Part shown: positions 47,379-58,000 of the stretch, one piece after another
How the letters are laid out: the number at the start of each line of letters is the position of its first letter
Position numbering within the stretch: the stretch's first letter is position 1
DNA from: Dacryopinax spathularia
Lineage: Eukaryota; Basidiomycota; Dacrymycetes; Dacrymycetales; Dacrymycetaceae
Direction of reading: 5' to 3'
Length of the DNA: 64,000 nt
NCBI GenBank assembly: GCA_037974965.1
Contig: JBBPFI010000002.1
Coordinates: 372,001-436,000 of the forward strand
Notes under the pieces: generated by a model
Told to the model about the DNA's origin: nothing
Database searches by the model: none
What the model saw: only the letters and a program-made list of their open reading frames with translations
Made by a program: the position numbers and the translations under genes

Positions 47379-49633
47379 GTTGTAGATGTGAAGTTCGGCG
47401 TATGGCAAGCTGAGGCTCCGGAAAGCTCGGTCGGTCCAATCGAATGTGAGATGGTCATGCCTCCCGAAAAACGTTGATTATTTATACTCTTTCCCGCAGC
47501 TATCGCCCGCGGAAATGAACAGCTTTTTCCACTGCGGATATCTATGATGAGGCTACAAGACATGGTCCTCTCGGCGTACCGACCTGTCAGCCCACCCATG
47601 CCAGCCGGACTCTCGGCAAAGCCTGAAGTTACAGGATCAGAAACCATCATTGTCATGATTTACGCATCCGGCTAGGAGATCATCGAAGACACAATTTTCC
47701 GACTGTACCGACACCGCAACCTGCAAGGTCCGGTATCGCATATCCCGCCCAGAAAGACGATCCCGACTGGAGCGTCGTCGCCGCCATGATGTTGGAAAAG
47801 AAGTTCTTCCGGACTGGGCGGAGCGGCGACACCGCCCACGCTTCCTAGAATGATCATCCTCCATTTACCTTATGCGGCGATTGCAGCCGTCTCATGGTCT
47901 GCGGTTTGATTGATGAAAGCATGACAAGGAAAGGACAATGGAGCGCCCCGGGTCCGTCGGTTGCGCGTGTGGATCGCGTATGCACCTCGCTTATCCCCGA
48001 CTGGAGGCGACAATGGCCGCACGCATCAAAAGAAGAGCGGCCGTATATCTGCGAGCGAAGCTGCGAGCTGATTTCTTCCGGATCGGGCAAATGAACAGAT
48101 GCGATCTGCGGATCGCACGTGGGATTTCTCATTGATGCGAGAAGAGTGGAGCGCCCTTGCCTTTCACTGCCTACCCCGATGATGACATCTTTGCTACAAT
48201 CGAAAGATTCTCAAAACGATAAACAAAGCTATCGGGAGATAGGCCCGTGCTCCGAAGGTGACCCGTCGACAGGAATCAGGATGCTGACTGCACCCGCAGT
48301 ACTGTCTGCGCCTTGTACTTCATCTCCGATGCTCAGCGCCATGAATCAGCCATCCTCGGCCACCAAGCGTGCTTACAACCGACGAATCCGCGCTTCTTGC
48401 CTTTGTTTCTCCCATCTGGCAAAGGACACGCCCGTGTCGCCTCGGACTACAGTCGAAGTGAACGAACTGTCCATGATCGGAGATACGGACCCAATCCGCA
48501 CGGCCTGGGGTTACTGTCTTCGAGTCATCATCACGATCTTTTCCACATGGAGAAATCACGAATAGCGCTTCTTTGGACAACTCATCGGCTCATTGAATCG
48601 TCCTCCAAGCTCATCTGTTCAAACCACCAGGTCTAAGAAGATCACCCACGTCTGAGTCCGGGCCATCTCCTGGATCGTGATCATGTCGCCGCTCTCCTCG
48701 TCTGGCTACATTCTCCCAGAGATGTTAAACGGCGTGCACCCGACTGCGAGATCGATTCCGGGCCAAGGATAATAGGTGTAACCGAACGAGCCGAAAGGTC
48801 CTCCTCACGGCACACGGGCTGAAATATCTGACAATTTCGGGCCCGGCGAGGTGGTCACCGACTCACCGCCATCTCAGAGCTCGTGAGTTCGGGAAGGCAC
48901 TGCTGTCGAACGAATGCGCCGCCTTCATCACCTCCTTACATTCGCCGTCTTGGTTCGTTCGTGCGCCCATACCCGGCCCAATACATCAATCACTTTCTAT
49001 GCCGTTCTCTGAGCGTTTATTCCCGAAGCAATCCGACATCTAGGCAGATGAAAACAGCGCAATGCACGTGTTCACCAGGGACCTCCCAGAAAGCTCGTGG
49101 GGTACGCCGTTGCGGAGACAGACATGATCTCGTGGATTCGCTCAACGGTGTGTCCTATCCCGATGATTCTAGTATTCTTTGCAGAGAGCGTCCTCGCTCT
49201 GTCCGGAGCCTGCTCCATTTTTCCCAACCGGGAGTGAGGTTGAGGTTCACTTCCCACTCTCCAGAAGACAAAATTGACAGGCACTAACTGAATCGGAGTT
49301 ACAAGGACCTCAAGCTTTGGACAGTCTTCTTGACAATGTAGCCTTCCTACATAGTATTCCCAGAAACCTGCCTTTGTATCTTTCTAACCAGAGCTGAGAA
49401 TGAAGCAAAGAACAAAGATAGCACGAAGAAGTCAACTTCCGAGTCATTTGTTGTGCCGCCGAAACCCTCGGCAGAACGTGAAACGCGCCCATACCCCGGT
49501 GTCTCATCTCGGCACGTTCCTAATTCACAGTCCAGCATGTAGTTGTTCAACTTCTGACACAGCTCCCAACCTCACAGCTGTCAATAACCGCGTAACTATT
49601 CATCATCTTGACCACCCATCATCAAAGGCAACG
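47379..49633. other. Region of 2.3 kb without a recognised gene
   Basis: This lies between the divergent terpene synthase and metallophosphoesterase. Open frames of 60-195 codons overlap on both strands, without domain-like content or splice chains. It may hold decayed sequence, but I cannot assign it. Confidence 0.5.
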
Positions 49634-50526
49634 ATGTCCACCCCCTCCTCCTCCTCCTCCACTCCAATCCGTATCCAACTCCTCAGCGACATCCACCTCG
49701 AACATCCCCACGCGCCCAACACGGAGCCCTACGTCTACTCCTTCCCCCGCACCGCTCCGAACCTGGCCCTACTGGGAGATATAGGGAACACAAAGGACGA
49801 CGCCCTCTTTGGATGGCTGGACGAACAGCTGGGGAGGTATGAGAGGGTGTTCTTTTTGGGGGGGAATCATGAGCCTTATGGGTCGAGTTTGGTACGTCCT
49901 CTTTCCCTCCTTCCCTCGCTAGTTACCGGTCCGGGAAGGGGGCTGATGGGGAAGCGGGGTAGGAAGAATCACATAACCGCCTATTAGAGTACGCAGCTAC
50001 GAGGGCAGAACCGGTGGACGGAAGGAGCCAGTTCATATATCTCCATCGTACACGATACGACCTCAGTCCTACACTTACCCTCCTCGGGTGCACTCTGTGG
50101 TCCGCTATCGACCCCCAGCACGCCTCCGCAATCGCCTCCTTCTCCCCGGACTTCAAGTACACCCATTCGTTCGACCTTGCTGCCTACGCCCTCGCGCATC
50201 AAGCCGACATAACCTGGCTCGAACACTCCATCACCTCCATCCGCTCCACTGAGCCCGAGCGAGAAATAGTGATATTCACGCACCACGCCCCAACCTTCCA
50301 CGGCACGCAGGATCCCAAATTTCACGGCGGACCAGGAGGGAGCGCATTTTCTACGGAATTGACAGAGAGGGAATGGTGGGGTCCTCCGTTGAAGGTGTGG
50401 GGGTTCGGACATACGCATTGGACGTGTGATCTGGAGCTGAAGGGGGTGAGGGTGGTCTCGAATCAGAGGGGGTATGTGAGTGATGCGCAGAGGGGGTTTG
50501 AGGTGGGGAAGGTTTTGGAGCTGTGA
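49634..50526 (+). CDS. Metallophosphoesterase (calcineurin-like phosphatase fold)
   Basis: Exons 49634-49891 and 49990-50526 give 264 residues. The metal-binding motifs appear in order: LLSDIHLEH (D-x-H), LLGDIGN (GD), FFLGGNHE (GNHE), FTHHAPTF and GFGHTHW (GHTH). This marks a dinuclear metallophosphoesterase, likely cytosolic since no signal peptide is seen. Similar small fungal proteins (Ser/Thr phosphatase-like superfamily) mostly lack known substrates; phosphodiester or phosphoprotein cleavage are both possible. The intron is 98 nt. The acceptor is either TTAG at 49987 or GAG at 49989; only the latter keeps phase with the first exon, giving SSL-YAATRAEP. Confidence 0.87.
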
Positions 50527-50919
50527 GATGCGCGAGGGAGCTGTGAGCTGTGCGAGCTGCGAGGGGGATGTCAGCTGTCAGCTGTGATCTGTGAGAGGAA
50601 GATGTAGGAGTAGGAAGATGGAGAGGTTGTATCGTATGATAATTTGTGGTGTTTACGATCACGATCCCTCCATTAGCAGCTTACAGAGCCAGTGCAATAA
50701 ATAAGCTTATTGTCGGCGTCGCAGGTATCAGATGGCCGACAATTGTAATCGGGACATACATTTCCTTAGGAGGGGCCGGCTTATCGTCTCCTATAAGTGC
50801 TGGGCCTCCTGTCTTGCTTTCACGACGACGACCACCCTTGCCCGACCACCGGCGAAGTGCCCAGAAGCCTGACTAGAGGAAGAGCGTGAGCAGAACGAAC
50901 GAGCGCAAGGAAGGGAAGG
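50527..50919. other. Spacer with short GCTGTGAGCTGT-type repeats
   Basis: The first 80 bases after the phosphoesterase stop are a low-complexity run of GAGCTGTGAGCTG and TCAGCTGTCAGCTGTGA. The rest is the upstream region of the first small Cys-rich gene. Confidence 0.5.
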
Positions 50920-51137
50920 ATGTGCTACAGAGCGACGTGCCATGATTGTGGGAAGGTGACGTGGAAGGGGTGTGGGAGGCATGTTGATCAGGTCCGTCCA
51001 CCGTCTCCATCTCCTCTCTTCTGCGTCTTCTCCTGATACTACGTTGCTGACATGATGAGCAGGTGATGGCAGGCGTTAAGGAAGAAGATAAATGTCAGTG
51101 CGAGAAGCCGGAGCAAGGAGGGTGCGTTCTGTGCTGA
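50920..51137 (+). CDS. Small Cys-rich CxxC protein, copy 1
   Basis: Two exons, 50920-50991 and 51063-51137, encode 48 residues: MCYRATCHDCGKVTWKGCGR continuing HVDQ, intron, then VMAGVKEEDKCQCEKPEQGG and CVLC. The pattern CxxCGKxTWxGCGxHVDxVM...DxCxC is a compact metal-site-like arrangement. It resembles an uncharacterised small protein group widespread in fungi, whose function is unknown to me. The same gene exists again at 51630, with exon 1 of identical length (72 nt) and the intron after the same Gln codon. Four cysteines in exon 1 plus CxC in exon 2 suggest zinc binding. This is an inference. Confidence 0.75.
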
Positions 51138-51629
51138 GTGCCGACCGTCCACTCCTGGCCGATGGTGCGTCGCCCAGCCTCGATGACTACTGAGTTGGAG
51201 CTGACCGTTGGTGCAGACGAATTCAACTTGTTATTAGGGTTGAGGGGCTCTCTGTGTATGATATTGTATGTTCAACACATCTGTACGAATAGTATCTTTG
51301 TCGCATGTGCCGCTTTGGGCCGACAGTGGCCAGCTTTCGTTAGCTTCAACTACTACGTCCGACCACTTCCACTCTGACCAGCAGGCGATGTATAAACCAA
51401 GTAAGGGTGGTGGGGCTGTGACAGTACGGCCTTCCCAGTAGGTAAGGTGAGAAACCCGTCCTTTGGTGTATCATTACCATAGTACATTATCGGCGATAGC
51501 CCCTAGCTGTCACTCCAGCTGGCAAAAGCCGGACCATCCCTCCCCCTCTCATCCCCTCCCCTTATCACCTACAACCACCACCCACCAACCATCAACCACC
51601 ACCACCACCAAACAAAGAAAGTCGCAAAC
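51138..51629. other. Spacer between the paired small Cys-rich genes
   Basis: About 490 bases. A CCACC-rich leader at 51560-51610 precedes copy 2. No other gene is seen. Confidence 0.5.
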
Positions 51630-51842
51630 ATGTGCATGAAAGCGACCTGCCCCGACTGTGGCAAGACGACCTGGCGCGGATGTGGGAAACATGTTGATCA
51701 GGTCTGTTTATCTTTCCCTCGTCCACCTCCTCGCCCCTATCGCTGCGCTAGGTGTGCTAGGTGCTGATGTGAGCGCCACGTGTAGGTTATGGCGGATGTG
51801 AAGGATGAAGATAGGTGCAAGTGCAAGGAGGAGGGGAAATGA
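51630..51842 (+). CDS. Small Cys-rich CxxC protein, copy 2
   Basis: Exons 51630-51701 and 51786-51842 encode 42 residues: MCMKATCPDCGKTTWRGCGK continuing HVDQ, then VMADVKDEDRCKCKEEGK. It is the tandem paralogue of copy 1, with the same exon 1 length, the same intron position and the same CxxCGKxTWxGCGxHVDQ core. The C-terminus is shorter and lacks the final CVLC of copy 1. A CT- and CA-rich leader precedes the start, as in well-expressed genes of this genome. Function is unknown; a zinc-binding role is suggested only by the cysteines. Confidence 0.78.
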
Positions 51843-52544
51843 GCGCTGCCCGGACATTGCACAATGCCGCGAAGGGCTGCTGGGTTGAACTAGGGCTGTT
51901 GGTGCGTTCTACAGACTTGACGTTGCTGAACTGGCGCTCACTTGGTACTGCTGCAGAAATGAATGAATGAACGAATGAACGAATGAACGAATGGGTTGAA
52001 GGGCTTTCATTTGTACACTGCCATATGTACACCATACTCCAAATCTCGTGTATCCCGCCCTGCCCTGCCCAATATCAGCATGTTGTCACCGTCCTTCATC
52101 CTCCTCTGCACCGACCGCCGCAGAGTTCCGACCCCTTCTCTGAGTTGTATCCCTCCACCCGTTCCCACGCATACCTCCTCTAATTCCCCAACACTCGCCC
52201 CTCCCCGCATATCCAAAAGGAGGGAAGGACATAGTGTTGAGAGCCATGGTGAGGAATGTCATTGTGCTCTTCTTCATCCTGGACCAAAGGGACAGACAAT
52301 CACGTCCGCTTCATTGTCCCTGCGCTCCCTCCAGCTCCTCCCCCGCACGCACCACGCGTACCGCTTTAGAGACACCAGACGGTAACCAGAATCAAGATGA
52401 TAAATATATTACAACCGAAACTATCATAACCCCTCTCCTCCTCCCACCCACGTACTCTCCTTTCCCACTCCCAACCCACCTAGGAAACCCCAATCTCTGC
52501 CGGTCCCTGCCACGCCATCCCATTGGAAGTCCATTCCCCGTGCT
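51843..52544. other. Intergenic region before the WASP stop codon
   Basis: About 700 bases, including the GAAT/GAAC microsatellite at 51956-51994. No gene is supported. Confidence 0.5.
51956..51994 (+). repeat. (GAAT/GAAC)n microsatellite
   Basis: About nine four-base units alternate between GAAT and GAAC, just downstream of the second small Cys-rich gene. Confidence 0.85.
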
Positions 52545-54669
52545 CTAATCCTCATCATCCCAATCATCCTCCTCCTCCGAATCGCTCTCCTGCCCCAAAC
52601 TCTTATTCCTCTGACTGAGCGCAGCAGCGAGCGCACCGGCCAGGTCGCTTCCCCCAGCAGCGCCCGCGGCTGCTCCGGCGGCGGCGCCTGTTGCTGCTGA
52701 GGTGGTGGCGGTGGCTGAGGTGGGCGAGAGGGAGTCGTCCCCTGGTTGGGTCTGGAAGGAGGCGTTAGTATGCTGTCCGGAAACTTAATTCCAAAAATGG
52801 GAGACATGAAGGAGCGGAGCAGAGTGGCAAAAGAGCGAAGCGCAGTGAAAGAAGCGGGCCAGAAAGGCGGACGTGGATAGGAATGGAAACAAGTACAGGA
52901 GACAGTAAAAGCAAAGGGGAAACGCACCTTCCGAAGCATATGGATCCCAGCCCCCTGAATACTAGCCAACAAATCCGCCCTCCCAGGCTGAGGCGGCGGA
53001 AGGGGCGCTCCAGGAGCAGCCCCACCACCCGGTGCACCACTCGGAGGTGGCGGCGGGGGCGGTGGTGGTGCACCACCGGGCGGAGGAGGAGGTGGTGGGG
53101 GTGGAGCGGCACGCCCAGGAGGCGGGGGCGGAGGAGGTGGGGGAGGCGCGCCGTTTGATGGGGGAGGCGGAGGGGGAGGAGGGGCGTGTGAGGGAGGGGG
53201 AGGGGGGGCGTGACCTGGCGGCGGAGGGGGAGGCGGCGGCGGTGGGGGAGGAGCACCCCCAGGAGGAGGAGGAGGAGGCGGTGGGGGAGGAGGGGCGCCG
53301 CTTGGTGCGGGAGGCGGCGGCGGGGGTGGTGGGGCTGCTCGACCCGGAGGAGGCGGAGGAGGCGCAGCTGGCGGGGGAGCACGACCTGGAGGAGGTGGGG
53401 GAGGCGCTGTTGGCGGTGCTGGTGTGCTCCGTGTTGGAGGCCCGCCAGGCGGGGGCGGGGGAGGTGGAGGAGCTGTAGGAGGGGGAGGAGGCGCACTCGA
53501 CGGTGGCGCTGGCGGAGGCGGGGGAGGCGGTGGTGCACTCGTAGGTGCAGGTGGCGCACGCGTTGGTGGTCCTGGTGGTGCAGGCGGCGGCGGCGGGGCC
53601 GACACGGGCGGTGCGAGCGGCAGAGACGGCGCCGTTGGCGGTGGGGGCGGAGGAGGCGCCCTAGTTGGCTCAGCAGGCGGCACCGCACTCACCCTCCTGG
53701 GCGCCGGCGGCGGAGGCGCCTTCCTCTTAATCTTCTGTTCTTCCGGCTGCTGCTGCTTGGCCGCCTGTTGCTGGCTGAACGCTTCGACGCCCCCATGCGC
53801 ATCCACAAACTGCTTCACAAACTCCTCATTCCCCCTAATAGCATTCGCGCCAATGCCCATATTCCCCAACGTTTCCAGGAGCGTCTTCCAGCTCGGGTCG
53901 ACCCCGGTCGAAGAGAAACCCTTTTCGGCATCGTACCCCATGTGCGCTACGTGCTTGAATTCGGAGGGAGCGGAGATCATGGATTTGTCGATCTTGCCGC
54001 CTTTCTTCTTCTTGCTGGATTTCTTGGATGTGGAGGAGGGCGAGGAGGCGGGAGCGGTGGCGGCGGCGCTGGCGGCTGCTACGGCTTTCTTGCCTGTATA
54101 GGCCGTCAGCGATCAGTCTATAGGTGAGAAGGAGAGGAGACGTACTGGACTTGGCCCGCCCCTCGACCTTCTTACGCATTGTCTTGGCCTCCCCTTCGTC
54201 CGCGAATACAAGGCCGACCATGCATTTCTACGAGCGCATATATGAGCATATATCCCACACATGAAGAGAGACTGTGTGCTGGGGACTCACATCGCCTTCG
54301 AAGGAGTAGAAGAACGGCCTATCCTCGTTATACGCAAACGGTTCATACAGCTCATGTTCCCATATCACGCCTCTCGTTCCCTGTCCCCTCGATCAGCACC
54401 GCGTCTTCCCCGCTCTCATATCGCCCGAAAGCGAGACGGGATGGGTGAGAAAAAGGACGCACGCTCAGATCAATCAGCTTAAACCAATTCGAGTTCCTGC
54501 TCTTGTCAAAAACGAGCGCCAACCCCCCCTGCACACCCGCGTATGTCCAGTAGTTGGGGTCTGGGTAGGCGTAGTAGACTCGCGCTAGGGCGGCAGTGGC
54601 GATCTTGTTGTATTGCGTTGGGAGGGCATTCTTGATTTTTGCTTTGTCGTCGGAGGATATGGCGGGCAT
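52545..54669 (-). CDS. WASP/Las17-type activator of Arp2/3
   Basis: Exons 54669-54463, 54380-54291, 54227-54146, 54093-52928 and 52751-52545 give 583 residues. The protein drives branched actin assembly at endocytic patches. Domain order is WH1 at about 1-125 (ARVYYAYPDPNYWTYAGVQG, VIWEHELYEPFAYNEDRPFFYSFEGD), a Lys-rich stretch, and a CRIB-like segment near 165-190 (ISAPSEFKHVAHMGYDAEKG). A very long polyproline tract of APPPPPPP-type runs comes next, for SH3 domains and profilin. It is followed by WH2-like GRADLLASIQGAG and SDLAGALAAALSQRNKS, and an acidic end with a conserved Trp (EEEDDWDDED) that binds Arp2/3. A 176-nt intron splits the two WH2-like segments. The CRIB-like segment suggests Rho-GTPase control, unlike Las17 of budding yeast, which lacks a functional one. 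Confidence 0.93.
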
Positions 54670-55026
54670 CGTTGCTTGGCCCGCTTGCTGTGTGGTAGGA
54701 GGAGGAGGAGGAGGAGGAGGAGGAGGGGGAGGAGGAGATGGAGACGACCAAGCGGTTGTTCTTCGAAGGGCCGACGAATGATGCGCGCAACTGAATCCGC
54801 AGTAATCTTAGCATAGCCACGCGGCACTCCGGTGACTAGAACAACCACTTTAACTCTCTCAGTTACTAAAAGCACTCGAGGGCGTCATGTTATCCATTCC
54901 TTCGTCTACAGTTCCGAGACATGTACCAATATGTACAACAACAGAGGAATAGCTACAAATCCTTGTTACCAGCACTTTCTCCTGCATGCGGAGAACGACT
55001 CCTCATCCCTGTCCCAGGCCAGAGTC
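54670..55026. other. Upstream region of WASP with a GGA tract
   Basis: About 360 bases. A 42-bp (GGA)n run at 54697-54738, read as TCC on the coding strand, sits in the WASP leader. The rest is the 3' flank of the RING gene. Confidence 0.5.
54697..54738 (+). repeat. (GGA)n polypurine tract
   Basis: A nearly pure GGA repeat about 30 bases upstream of the WASP start codon. Polypurine tracts of this sort can form unusual DNA structures. No effect is shown. Confidence 0.85.
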
Positions 55027-58000
55027 TCACATCATCCCCCCACCACCCAACCGATCCCCCCACCCCAAATTCAGATACATCGCATAACTATCATCCTCCC
55101 CCTCGACCTCCCCTTCCCCCTCCCCTTCCCCCTCAACCCCTAACACTCCTCCCTCTCCTTCTCCCACTCCATCAGTAACAGTCATATCGACATCCACCCG
55201 GATCTGACGCTGCAGCTCCTGGGCTTCGTCGGGCGTAAAGATGAAGGGGGAGATACTCCCGCTCCTGCTGACGCTCCTGCTAGCGCTCGGGTCCTGGGTT
55301 GATGATGTCCCCTGCGCCTGGGAGGGAGGCTGGGAAGTGGACCGCTGCTCTTGAGCTTGCGGCTGCGTCTGCTGCGTGTTTAACGGCTGCACGGGAGGCT
55401 GAACCCAACCTGATGATCCCCCAGCCCGGGCAGAAGCCTGAGCCTGAGAAGCAGTCCCTGCCTGCGATGGCATCTGACTTTGGCCCTGGCTGGCCTGCGA
55501 AACCGACTGAGCCTGCCGAGTACCCGACGGCGGTAAAGCTACGCCTCCTGGTGGATCGATACTGAAGTCGAGCGAGTTCAGAAACCGGATCGTTTCACCC
55601 GCATCATCGGAGGGCGAGAGAGGGGGGAGGAAGGGGACGAAAGGCGAGTAGGCCGGGGTGTCGGGCATGCGGTGCGCTAGGGGGTGTGCTTGCGTTTGGG
55701 TCTGCTGCGTCTGCGCTGGGGCAGGCGTGGGTGCCCGCGCGGGTGCTGATGCTGCTGGTGCTGCTGCTTGCGGGACCTGGGCGGTAGGCTGAGGCGCGTC
55801 TTGCGCGCTTGGGGGAGGGAGAGGCGGCAAAGGCCGTTCAGTTGCGGGAGTGGCCGTGAACGGCCTCATATAGTTCTGGAACCAGGATGGCCTAGCTGAA
55901 CCCGCACCTGGGTTATTCTGCTGTCCCTGAGGTTGAGCTTGAGGGATTTGAGTCTCTGCCCGGGATTGATAGGCAGGCACGGTCGGCGGCTGCTGCTGTT
56001 GCTGCTGTTGCACGCGCATTTGCTCCAGCCGACGCCGCTCCTCCTCCGCGTAGCGCAGCGCCTGCTCACGAAGGTCTGCTTCGTACAGCCGCGGCGACGT
56101 ATCTCGCGCGTAGGCCGGCTGGGTCACTTGCGTGAGCTGCTCGGGGTTTGACCGCACCTCCTCGCGCCGGCGCCATTCTTCCTCTGCGTATCGGAGTGCC
56201 TGTTGATGCCGATGTTGGTCTGCTGAGTAAGGAGGCTCCGGGCTGGCGAGAGGAGGGATAGACTGGGCTCGCGCTTGCTGCTGAATTTGGGAAGCTGCGA
56301 GGTGTCTTGCCTGCGCCGACGCTAGCTGCGACTGCCCTTGCTGCTGTTGCTGCTGCTGGCCAGGCTGCTGTTGCTGCTGTTGCTGCTGTTGTTGAGAGGC
56401 AGCCTGCTGCCCTTGAGTCGCCCGGCTCCCACCAGACAGATGCTCCAAACTCGGCATCGACTCCGGCTGATCAAACGTCCTGTTATGCCGATTATACAGC
56501 GCGAAGAAGTTCTGTCTCGCTGGGTTTGTCGATAGGGGCGGCATCGGCCTTGGCGCGTTGGAGCCTACTGTCGCACGACAGCACGGACAGGTACGAGCGC
56601 GTTGTAGCCACATCTCTATACAGTGCTTGTGGAACCAGTGAGGGCAGTTGTCCAGGTGGGTTACTGTATCGTCGGCATTGTACTAGATTTGGGTCAGCTG
56701 ATATGATCGAAGCGGGTGAGAGGGATGCGGCTCACCTCATCGAGACAGATACTGCAGTTCCTGTTCTCCGAAGCTTCCGGCTCGTCACGGTACTGGTTTG
56801 TCCGTAGCCTGCTGACGAGCTCCGGATCAGCGCCTCGTGGATGGGAGCCAATCCGGTCCGACAATCGGAGAAGCGCTTCATACGTCATCTCCCCGTCGCT
56901 CTGTTATGCATTAAGAATACCATTCCGCAGGCATATACGAACACGCACCAAATAGTCACTGGTGCGAGATCTGCTTCTCCAGTTCGTATGTGTGTACAAG
57001 CCTCTCCAGAGCGGATCGCGATCCACATTGCTGCCCCGGCCCGTCTGATTGAGCATCCTCGACACACGATCTCGGTCATCCGGGAAATTATGCCGCAGGA
57101 AGGCAGACACGGCTGACTCTCCTTCCCGCATTAAAGGGCTGCGCCGCCCGTTCCCAGTCGGCGGTGCAAAGGTTGATGGTCGGGAGGTGCCGGGGCGAGG
57201 TTGCGGCGCCGGGGTGCCGGTTTGCGCTTGCCGCGCAACACGCTCGTTCAGAATGCTGTTCCAGGACGTCTCGTACGCCCTCAACCGCCGCTCTCGAGCT
57301 TCACTGTCTTCACTTTCCTCGCGAGGGCGAATGCGCTGACGAAGAACCTGTTCGCGACGCTGTTCCTGCCGCCGGCGCAAATGTTCCTGTAAGGCTTCGG
57401 GAAGGCCCAGATCTCGGCCTCGATCGGAGGGGATCCGGGGAGCAGGCCTACTTGGAGCGGGTTCTGCTGGCCTCACAGCGCTTGTATCTTCGTCACTGCT
57501 AATGTCCATCTCATCGTCAGTTAGGAAATGAGGGCCAGACACGGCATTGCGTCGGCTGTGAGGTTGGCTGAAGGGCATGCTGCTACGTTCGCGTAGGCCA
57601 ACGGATGGATATGGCCTGTGAGCAGCCATTAGCGCATTTGCTCTCTCCCGTTCTCGGGTGAGAGCCTCGAGGGACACCGTCCGAGTACGGAGAGCTTCCT
57701 GCAGATAAGAGCTCCGCGCGGTGAGTGGTTCTGCAGGCACAGGGGTTTGAGTGGGTCGCGCCGCGCCCGCGCCCTGATTGGCAGCAGCCATGTTTGTCTG
57801 AGCAGCAGAGGTCGCGGAAAGCATCGATGGAGGTCTGTCTCTGGACCTCACCTGTTGACGGAAAGCGCTGTGCAAGAAGTCAAGCAGCGAATCGGAGGGT
57901 TGGCTGTGAGCTTACGACATGGGGCGACTGGTATGGAGCGGAATATCCATTGTGACAGGTGCAAGAGGGACCGCCCGCATACGCGGACGGGCACCCCGGG

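Noticed and set aside
52765-54127. Long Arg- or Gly-rich frames opposite the WASP gene
   Set aside because: They are the complement and shifted frames of the polyproline coding repeats.
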